This document shows positions 14,799 to 20,609 of a stretch of DNA of 20,609 nt, piece by piece; within the stretch, counting starts at the first letter, position 1; each line of letters opens with the position of its first letter. Under the pieces are notes generated by a model. That model saw nothing but the letters and a program-made list of their open reading frames with translations. It made no database searches and had not been told where the DNA came from. The stretch comes from Embleya sp040605455 (GTDB lineage: Bacteria > Actinomycetota > Actinomycetes > Streptomycetales > Streptomycetaceae): assembly GCF_040605455.1 (NCBI RefSeq), contig NZ_JBEXCV010000153.1, forward strand, positions 1 to 20,609. The letters are read 5' to 3'. A program made the position numbers and the translations under genes.

Positions 14799-15907
14799 AG
14801 GATTTCGCGCTGATCTGCCTGATCGCGGCGGGCAGTGGGCTCGGAGTCACCCTGCTGGGCCTGCTCGGCCTGCGCGCGCTGCGCAATCGTTCGCTCTCGG
14901 TCGCTCTGGCCGCGATGTCGGTGGTGACGATAGCCGGCATGGCCGCGGGTACGGTCGGGGTCTCCCAGGCGATGCTGCTCTCCTCGCACGACCTGACCGT
15001 GGTGATGGTGGTCTGCGCGGTCTCGGCCGTGCTCGCGATCGGTGCCGCGATGCTGCTCGGCCGCCCGGTGGTGGCCGACGTCCGAGCCCTGCGCGGCACC
15101 GCCCGAGCACTCGGCGGCGGCCCGCCCGGGCCGCCGCGCCAAGTCTCGGCCGTCGTCGAACTCGCGGAGCTGGGACGGGATTTGGAGCGCGCCGGCGTAC
15201 AGCTGGCCGAGTCCCGGGAGCGCGAGCGGGCGGTCGAGCACGCCCGGCGCGAGCTGATCGCGTGGATCTCGCACGACCTGCGCACCCCGCTCGCGGGCCT
15301 GCGCGCAATGGCCGAGGCGCTGGAGGACGGGCTGCCCGAGGAGCCGGCGCGTTATCACCGGCGGATCAGGACCGAGGTGGATCGGCTCAGCGGGATGGTG
15401 GACGACCTGTTCGAGCTGTCCCGCATCCAGGCGGGCGCGCTGAAGCTGACCCTGGCCCGGGTCTCGCTCTACGACCTGGTGGCGGACGCGATGGCCGGTA
15501 CCGAGGAATTGGCCCGGTCCTGCTCGGTTCGGGTGGCGGGCGAGGACATCGTCGCGGTGCCGGTTCGGGTGGACGGCCGCGAGATGTCCCGGGCGATCAC
15601 GAACCTCCTGGTCAACGCGATCCGGCACACCCCCTCGGACGGCACGGTCGCGGTCGGGATACGCACGGCCGAGGGCGAGGTCGTGGTCTCGGTCACCGAC
15701 GCGTGCGGTGGCATCCCCGAGGAGGACCTCCCCCGAGTCTTCGACACCGGCTGGCGCGGCACCCACGCACGCACCCCGGCCCCGGGCGGCGGCGCGGGAC
15801 TGGGCCTGGCCATCGTCCGCGGAATCGTCGAGGCCCACTCGGGCCGAGTCGGCGTGGCCAACACGGGCATGGGGTGCCGGTTCGAGGTGAGGCTGCCGGT
15901 GACGTGA
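14789..15907 (+). CDS. Membrane sensor histidine kinase
   Basis: 372 aa. The GTG at 14789 is chosen because GGAGG lies 10 nt upstream; the GTG at 14795 would give a 4-bp overlap instead. Three hydrophobic helices (about 5-28, 35-57 and 69-91) with very short outside loops suggest membrane or intracellular sensing rather than a large external domain. A HAMP-like linker follows. The HisKA box is LIAWISHDLRTPLAGLRA with phospho-acceptor H162. The ATPase domain has the N box NLLVNAIRHTP, G1 DACGGIPEEDL, F box RVFDTGWRG and G2 GGGAGLGLAIVRGIV, all intact. It is the cognate kinase of the response regulator upstream, with which it overlaps by 10 bp. Confidence 0.92.
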   Translation: MHVKDFALICLIAAGSGLGVTLLGLLGLRALRNRSLSVALAAMSVVTIAGMAAGTVGVSQAMLLSSHDLTVVMVVCAVSAVLAIGAAMLLGRPVVADVRALRGTARALGGGPPGPPRQVSAVVELAELGRDLERAGVQLAESRERERAVEHARRELIAWISHDLRTPLAGLRAMAEALEDGLPEEPARYHRRIRTEVDRLSGMVDDLFELSRIQAGALKLTLARVSLYDLVADAMAGTEELARSCSVRVAGEDIVAVPVRVDGREMSRAITNLLVNAIRHTPSDGTVAVGIRTAEGEVVVSVTDACGGIPEEDLPRVFDTGWRGTHARTPAPGGGAGLGLAIVRGIVEAHSGRVGVANTGMGCRFEVRLPVT

Positions 15908-16361
15908 GGCTGCCGGTGGCGGGGGGCGCTGGGAACGCGGGAGGTTGCCGGTGGTGTGAGCGGGTGGCGCCTGGGGGCCGACGGTGGCGTGACGTTACAG
16001 GTGGCGGTGGCGGAGGGGTACGGCCGAGGGCGAGGCGGACCGGGGGGGGCGCCGGCGCGGGCCGCGGCGCGGCGGCTGGGGCGGGCGGGCCTGGGTATGG
16101 GGCGGGCCTGGGTCGAGAGCACGATGGGCCGAATCGGCTGAGAATCGCGGGGCTCGGCAACGCGGTCCGCAGGCGCGACGAGCCGAAAATTGCCGAAGCC
16201 GGCTCCCCCAGCCCGAGTCGCGAGCGCGGCCGGCCCAGGCGCCGGAGTCGCGGGGACGGCCAACCCGCGCAGCCGCAATCACGAACGTGACCGACCCGCA
16301 CAGCCCGAGTCGCGAGCGTGGCCAGGCCCAGGCGCCGGAGTCGCGAGCGCGGCGTTGCTGC
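15908..16361. repeat. Gene-free region with direct repeat
   Basis: About 450 bp downstream of the sensor kinase without a convincing gene. A ~45-bp unit at 16209-16252 recurs at 16301-16345 with one substitution and one inserted base, a 92-bp period. Both copies start CAGCCCGAGTCGCGAGCG and end GGCGCCGGAGTCGCG, and part of the unit is echoed at 16341-16353. The stretch 15908-16110 is G-rich, low-complexity DNA. Confidence 0.6.
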
Positions 16362-16706
16362 TTGTTGGGCGACTTCGTCGCCGGCTCGCGAGGCACCGCT
16401 TTTTTGCTCCCCCGCTTCGCTCCTCCGCAAAAAAGCGGCCCCTCGCTCGTGACTTCGTGTCCCTCCGCTTCGCTCCGGGCCACGAAGTCAACGATTGCGG
16501 CTCCGCCGCTCTCCGCGCTTCGCGCGTCGATCACTTGGGGCGGCGCGGGTCGGGGGCGCTGACGCGCCGGGGGTGGGCCGTGGGGTGAATCGCATCGAGT
16601 CAGAGGTGGACTGGGGTGGGCTGTTGGGTGGGTCGCGTCGGGATGGAAGTGGGTCGGGGTGGGGGCATTGGGGGGTGCCCGGGGTCGTGTTGGGGTTGGT
16701 TGCGCG
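16362..16706 (+). repeat. Left arm of ~345-bp inverted repeat around the epimerase gene
   Basis: The arm matches the reverse complement of 17831-18175. The outermost 32 bp are identical. 16451-16534 matches 18048-18131 with one mismatch in 84 bp. 16548-16575 and the inner block ending near 16706 (TCGTGTTGGGGTTGGTTG and flanks) also match. Blocks between are diverged and of unequal length. The inner end lies 5 bp from the epimerase stop codon. Parts of the arm are themselves palindromic (16451-16459 with 16481-16489). Confidence 0.8.
16396..16438. terminator. A/T-tract hairpin in the left arm
   Basis: CCGCTTTTTTGC (16396-16407) pairs perfectly with GCAAAAAAGCGG (16427-16438) around a 19-nt loop. 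It lies between the convergent sensor kinase and epimerase genes. It is missing from the right arm, where the corresponding segment is shorter. It may be a bidirectional terminator or an insertion within the arm. Confidence 0.5.
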
Positions 16707-16711
16707 CGTGT

Positions 16712-17707
16712 TCAGACTTCGGCGAACTCTGCCATGCCGTGGGCGAATTCGATGGTTGCCTGCCAGCCCAGTTCCGTCTCCATGCGGGTCGCCGAGGCGG
16801 TGATGTGGCGGACGTCGCCCAGGCGGTATTCGGCGGTCGTGATCGGGGGTGGGCCGGCGTGCGCCTCGGACAGGGCTGTGGCCATTTCGCCCACCGTGTG
16901 GGGTACGCCGGTGGCGACGTTGTAGGCGCGGAGGCCGTGGCCGGAGCGGTCCAGGGCGGCCAGGTTGGCGGTGGCGACGTCGCGAACGTGGACGAAGTCG
17001 CGGCGCTGGCCGCCGTCTTCGTACACCCTCGGGGGCAGGCCGGCGCGCAGCATCGAGCGGAAGATCGCGGCGACGCCGGCGTACGGGGTGTCCAGCGGCA
17101 TCCTCGGGCCGTAGACATTGTGGTAGCGCAACGCCGTGGCCACGCCGCCGGTGGTCCGGGCCCACGCGCCGGCCAGATGTTCCTGGGCGAGCTTGGTCGC
17201 GGCGTACACGTTGCGCGGGTCGGGCGCCGCCTCCTCGCAGATCCGGCCGGGCGTGACCGCCTGCCCACACGTCGGACACGGCGGTTCGAAGCGGCCGGCC
17301 ATCAGCGCCTCGACCGGACGCGGACCCGGCACCACCTCGCCGTGTTCGGCGCAATGGCCCAGCCCCTCGCCGTACACGACCATCGAACTCGCCAGCACCA
17401 GGCGCCCGATACCCGCCCGCGCCATCGCGGCGAGCAGCACCGCGGTGCCCAGGTCGTTGCAGCCGACGTAGTCCGGTGCGTCGTTCAGGTCCAGGCCCAA
17501 GCCGACCTTCGCGGCCTGGTGACAGACCGCGTCCATACCGGCCAACGCCCGTTCCACGACTGCCGGATCGCGCACGTCGCCCTGTACCGCGTCCATGTCC
17601 TCGACCGGCGCCAGGTCGAGCACCCGCACCTCGTGTCCCGCTTCGGTCAGGCATTCGACGACGTGTGCTCCGATGAACCCGGCGCCGCCGGTAACCAGGA
17701 TTTTCAT
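16712..17707 (-). CDS. NAD-dependent epimerase/dehydratase (extended SDR) with Cys-rich insert
   Basis: 331 aa from ATG at 17707. It is an extended short-chain dehydrogenase acting on nucleotide sugars: GGAGFIG (7-13) binds NAD, LASSMVVYG gives the active-site Ser, and Y168-x3-K172 (YAATK) is the catalytic pair. LRYHNVYGPRM and RRDFVHVRDVA are typical of sugar-nucleotide epimerases or 4,6-dehydratases. An insert at about 118-158 has C119-x2-H122, then C144-x2-C147 and C157, a plausible zinc site; similar inserts exist in streptomycete relatives as I remember them. The sugar is not predictable. The gene is flanked on both sides by the arms of a large inverted repeat. Confidence 0.9.
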   Translation of the reverse strand: MKILVTGGAGFIGAHVVECLTEAGHEVRVLDLAPVEDMDAVQGDVRDPAVVERALAGMDAVCHQAAKVGLGLDLNDAPDYVGCNDLGTAVLLAAMARAGIGRLVLASSMVVYGEGLGHCAEHGEVVPGPRPVEALMAGRFEPPCPTCGQAVTPGRICEEAAPDPRNVYAATKLAQEHLAGAWARTTGGVATALRYHNVYGPRMPLDTPYAGVAAIFRSMLRAGLPPRVYEDGGQRRDFVHVRDVATANLAALDRSGHGLRAYNVATGVPHTVGEMATALSEAHAGPPPITTAEYRLGDVRHITASATRMETELGWQATIEFAHGMAEFAEV

Positions 17708-17830
17708 GCCACCAACGCTAGGTCGACGCACGACGCCCAAGTACGCGACTCGCGCCGATGTCACCCGTTCGTAAGACCCATTCATCCCCACCCCACCGCC
17801 TCCCCACGGCCCGGCTCCCGAAGAAGCAAA

Positions 17831-18175
17831 GCGCACAACCAACCCCAACACGACCCCGGGCAACGCCCCAAGCCACCACCCGACACCCCGGCGCGTTGCT
17901 CCCCTGTGCCACGGCCCCTCCCGACGCAAGCCCGCAACGAATCCGCCCACAACGACCCCGGCCCCACCCACACTCGCGACCCCGCCGCCCCGCTCCGCCA
18001 CCCCCACACCCCCGGCGCGTCAGCGCCCCCGACCCGGCCCGCCCCCGGTGATCGACGCGCGAAGCGCGGAGAGCGGCGGAGCCGCAAACGTTGACTTCGT
18101 GGCCCGGAGCGAAGCGGAGGGACACGAAGTCGAAAAAGTGGCCCCTCGCGAGCCGGCGACGAAGTCGCCCAACAA
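17831..18175 (-). repeat. Right arm of ~345-bp inverted repeat, reaching the fbiA leader
   Basis: Reverse complement of the left arm (16362-16706), with identity concentrated in the outer 32 bp, an 84-bp block (18048-18131), a 28-bp block near 18007-18034 and the inner block 17831-17860. It begins 123 bp upstream of the epimerase start and ends 22 bp before the fbiA start codon. The fbiA leader therefore lies largely inside the repeat. No target-site duplication is visible at the outer ends. Confidence 0.8.
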
Positions 18176-18197
18176 CCAGCCTGCGAGACTGATCCCC

Positions 18198-19160
18198 ATG
18201 CGCATCGTTGTACTTGCCGGCGGCATCGGTGGGGCCCGGTTCTTGCGGGGTCTCAAGGCGGCCGTTCCGGAAGCGGAGATCACCGTCGTCGGCAATACCG
18301 GGGACGACATCCACCTGTTCGGGCTCAAGGTGTGCCCGGACCTCGACACCGTCATGTACACGCTCGGCGGCGGCATCAACGAGGAGCAGGGCTGGGGCCG
18401 CCGCGAGGAGTCCTGGAGCATTCGCGAGGAAATGGCCGCGTACGGTGTCGAACCGACCTGGTTCGGGCTGGGCGACCGGGACTACGCGACGCACATCGTG
18501 CGGACCCAGATGCTCGGCGCCGGCTACCCGTTGTCGGCGGTCACCGAGGCGCTGTGCGCGCGGTGGCAGCCCGGCGTGCGACTCGTCCCGATGAGCGACG
18601 ATCGGGTGGAGACGCACGTGGTGATCGACGACCCCGACAAGCCCGGGACACGCAAGGCGATCCACTTTCAGGAGTACTGGGTGCGGCTTCGCGCCGCGCC
18701 GACCGCGCACGCGATCGTGCCGGTGGGCATCGAGACCGCCAAGCCCGCGCCCGGCGTCCTGGAGGCCATCGCCGAGGCCGACCTGATTCTGTTCCCGCCG
18801 TCCAATCCCGTGGTCAGCATCGGCACCATCCTGGGCGTGCCCGGGATCCGCGAGGCACTGGTGGCCGCGGAGGCCCCGGTGATCGGGTTGTCGCCGATCG
18901 TCGGCGGTGCACCCGTACGCGGGATGGCCGACCGGGTCCTGGAGGCGGTCGGCGTCGAGACGAGCGCCGCGGCCGTCGCCCAGCACTACGGGCCGGGGCT
19001 GCTGGACGGCTGGCTGGTGGACACCGCGGACGCGGACACGGTGCTCGCCGTCGAGGCGGCCGGCATCCCCTGCCGGGCGATCCCGTTGCTGATGACCGAC
19101 GTCGAGGCCACCGCCGAGATGGCCCGCGCCGCGCTCGCACTCGCGGACGAGGTGCGCTGA
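18198..19160 (+). CDS. fbiA: FbiA/CofD, F420 biosynthesis phospho-(enol)lactate transferase
   Basis: 320 aa. It transfers a three-carbon phospho unit (2-phospho-lactate or phosphoenolpyruvate, activated with GTP) to Fo, giving F420-0 or its dehydro form. Family motifs are clear: MRIVVLAGGIGGARFLRGL at the N-terminus, VVGNTGDDIHLFGLKVCPDLDT, WFGLGDRDYATH and FPPSNPVVSIGTIL. The length is normal. ATG 18198 is chosen because the family starts at this conserved strand; in-frame upstream codons are repeat DNA. No strong ribosome-binding site is seen. The stop and the next start share one base (TGATG), so it is coupled to fbiB. The inverted-repeat arm ends just upstream, so the promoter may lie in or beyond it. 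Confidence 0.95.
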   Translation: MRIVVLAGGIGGARFLRGLKAAVPEAEITVVGNTGDDIHLFGLKVCPDLDTVMYTLGGGINEEQGWGRREESWSIREEMAAYGVEPTWFGLGDRDYATHIVRTQMLGAGYPLSAVTEALCARWQPGVRLVPMSDDRVETHVVIDDPDKPGTRKAIHFQEYWVRLRAAPTAHAIVPVGIETAKPAPGVLEAIAEADLILFPPSNPVVSIGTILGVPGIREALVAAEAPVIGLSPIVGGAPVRGMADRVLEAVGVETSAAAVAQHYGPGLLDGWLVDTADADTVLAVEAAGIPCRAIPLLMTDVEATAEMARAALALADEVR

Positions 19161-20494
19161 TGGGTGCCCCGCCGCGCGGCTACTCGGTGTTCGGGGTGAA
19201 CGGGCTGCCCGAGATCGGCGAGGGCGCCGATCTGGGCCGGCTGATCGCGGACGCGGCGGCGGGGCCGAACGGGCCCGGCCTGCTCGACGGCGACGTGCTC
19301 GTGGTGACCTCGAAGATACTCAGCAAGGCCGAGGGTCGGTTGTTGCGCGGGGTCGATCGGGAGAAGGTGATCGACGCCGAGGCGGTCCGCCTGGTCGCGC
19401 GCAAGGGCCGCACCCGAATCGTCGAGACCCGGCACGGATTCGTGATGGCGGCGGCGGGCGTGGACGCCTCCAACACGCAACCCGGCACCCTGCTGCTGCT
19501 TCCGGAGGACTCGGACGCCTCCGCCCGCCGGTTGCGCGCGGCACTGGCCGAGCGGGCCGGCGTCCGGGTGGGCATCGTGGTGTCGGACACCTTCGGCCGG
19601 CCCTGGCGTACCGGGGTCACCGATGTGGCCATCGGCGTGGCGGGACTGGACGCGGTGGACGACCACCGGGGCCGGACCGACACGCACGGCAACGAGCTCG
19701 CGGTCACCGTCACCGCGGTGGTGGACGAACTCGCGAGTGCGGCCGAGCTGGTCAAGGGCAAGGCGGGCGCGGTCCCGGTGGCGATCGTGCGCGGACTGGG
19801 GCACCTGGTCACCGACGCCGACGGTGCCGGGGTGCGTCCGCTGGTGCGCGGCGCCGAGGATGACATGTTCCGCCTCGGCACCCAGGAGGCGGTCGGCGAG
19901 GGCGCCCGAAACGCGATCACCGCGCGTCGGACGGTGCGCACGTTCACCGACGAGCCGGTGGATCCGGACGCGGTACGCCGCGCGGTGGGCGCCGCGATCA
20001 CCGCGCCGGCCCCGCACCACACCGTGCCGTGGCGGTTCGTGCTCTTGGAGAGCGCGCCGGCTCGGACCGCGCTCCTGGATGCGATGCGCGACGCGTGGGC
20101 GGCGGATCTGCGGGCGGACGGGCTGAGCGAGGAGCGGATCGCGCGCCGGCTCAGGCGCGGCGACGTGTTGCGCGGTGCGCCGTATCTGGTGGTGCCGTGC
20201 CTGGTCGCCGAGGGTGCGCACACCTACCCGGACCCGGTGCGCGCGCGGGCCGAGCGGGAGATGTTCACCGTTGCGGCGGGCGCCGCCGTACAGAACCTGC
20301 TGATCGCGCTGACCGCGGAGGGCCTGGGGTCCGCGTGGGTGTCGTCGACGATGTTCTGTCCCGACGTGGTTCGCGCCACGCTCGCGCTGCCCGCCGGCTG
20401 GGACCCGATGGGTGCCGTCGCGGTGGGCCGACCGGCCGAGCCGCCTCGGGAGCGTCCGGCTCGCTCGGCGGACGACGTAATCGTGGTGCGCTGA
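19160..20494 (+). CDS. fbiB: FbiB, bifunctional F420-0 gamma-glutamyl ligase / nitroreductase-domain protein
   Basis: 444 aa, the full actinobacterial fusion. Residues about 8-245 are CofE, which adds gamma-linked glutamates to F420-0 using GTP: LVVTSKILSKAEGR, RHGFVMAAAGVDASNT, SDTFGRPWRTGVTDVAIG and DHRGRTDTHGNEL. Residues about 250-444 are an FMN-binding nitroreductase-like domain (ARRTVRTFTDEPVD, APAPHHTVPWRFV, AVQNLLIALTAEGLGSAWVS). In mycobacterial FbiB this domain is associated with reducing dehydro-F420-0. It is translated with fbiA through a TGATG junction, with GAGG just upstream. Nothing looks damaged. Confidence 0.95.
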   Translation: MGAPPRGYSVFGVNGLPEIGEGADLGRLIADAAAGPNGPGLLDGDVLVVTSKILSKAEGRLLRGVDREKVIDAEAVRLVARKGRTRIVETRHGFVMAAAGVDASNTQPGTLLLLPEDSDASARRLRAALAERAGVRVGIVVSDTFGRPWRTGVTDVAIGVAGLDAVDDHRGRTDTHGNELAVTVTAVVDELASAAELVKGKAGAVPVAIVRGLGHLVTDADGAGVRPLVRGAEDDMFRLGTQEAVGEGARNAITARRTVRTFTDEPVDPDAVRRAVGAAITAPAPHHTVPWRFVLLESAPARTALLDAMRDAWAADLRADGLSEERIARRLRRGDVLRGAPYLVVPCLVAEGAHTYPDPVRARAEREMFTVAAGAAVQNLLIALTAEGLGSAWVSSTMFCPDVVRATLALPAGWDPMGAVAVGRPAEPPRERPARSADDVIVVR

Positions 20495-20524
20495 GCGGCA
20501 CACGACAAGGGTGGGGGGGGGGCC

Positions 20525-20550
20525 GGGGGGGAGAGAGGCGCGGCCCCCCC
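20525..20550 (+). terminator. Possible G/C hairpin after fbiB
   Basis: A run of seven G (20525-20531) can pair with seven C (20544-20550) around a 12-nt loop, 30 bp past the fbiB stop. The surrounding 20510-20609 is homopolymer G-rich DNA without a gene, so the pairing may be incidental. Confidence 0.35.
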
Positions 20551-20609
20551 GAGGTTTGCGGTGAGGGCGGCCTCCGGGGGCGGGCCGGCGTGGGGGGGGG
20601 CGCCCAACA

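Noticed and set aside
16190..16588. Open frames across the left inverted arm
   Set aside because: Both arms and several frames are open only because of base composition; no family motif or ribosome-binding site.
18048..18197. An upstream fbiA start at 18048 adding 50 residues
   Set aside because: The added residues are translated repeat-arm DNA; the FbiA family starts at the MRIVVLAGG strand.

Overview
The window reads as chromosomal DNA from a high-GC actinomycete close to the Streptomycetaceae. The basis is its very high GC, GTG starts, many 4-bp gene overlaps, a WhiB protein matching the developmental Streptomyces WhiB as I remember it, and the F420 genes fbiA and fbiB. No rRNA, tRNA, CRISPR array, transposase or phage gene was seen.

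Layout: (i) 1-6213: the start of a DUF3499 gene (-), a metallopeptidase-fold gene (+), and a coupled pair of envelope genes (-) for a large GT2-membrane fusion and a DUF5719 protein. (ii) 6323-7468: whiB (-) with a compact promoter/operator region and a long gene-free stretch holding a perfect 18-bp hairpin. (iii) 7469-8466: cysteine dioxygenase and rhodanese genes (+), overlapping by 4 bp. (iv) 8292-15907: a surface-glycan and redox module. It has a GT-C membrane glycosyltransferase (-), a five-TM molybdopterin oxidoreductase with a small membrane partner (+), a GT2/DUF2064/methyltransferase operon (-) and a two-component system (+). (v) 15908-18175: short repeats, then an NAD-dependent epimerase gene between two ~345-bp inverted arms. 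(vi) 18198-20494: fbiA-fbiB.

DUF3499, metallopeptidase, whiB, fbiA and fbiB occur in this order in Mycobacterium tuberculosis (Rv3258c, Rv3259, whiB2, fbiA, fbiB). About 9.8 kb of extra genes lies here between the rhodanese gene and fbiA. The left edge looks like a direct junction where two convergent genes run into each other. The right edge is an inverted-repeat arm ending 22 bp before fbiA.

The most interesting signals are the inverted-repeat cassette around the epimerase, a 17-bp element shared by two divergent promoter regions inside the module (one in front of the response regulator), an internal twin-arginine motif in the Mo-cofactor protein, the palindrome beside the whiB promoter, and a metallopeptidase homologue whose HE pair has become ND.
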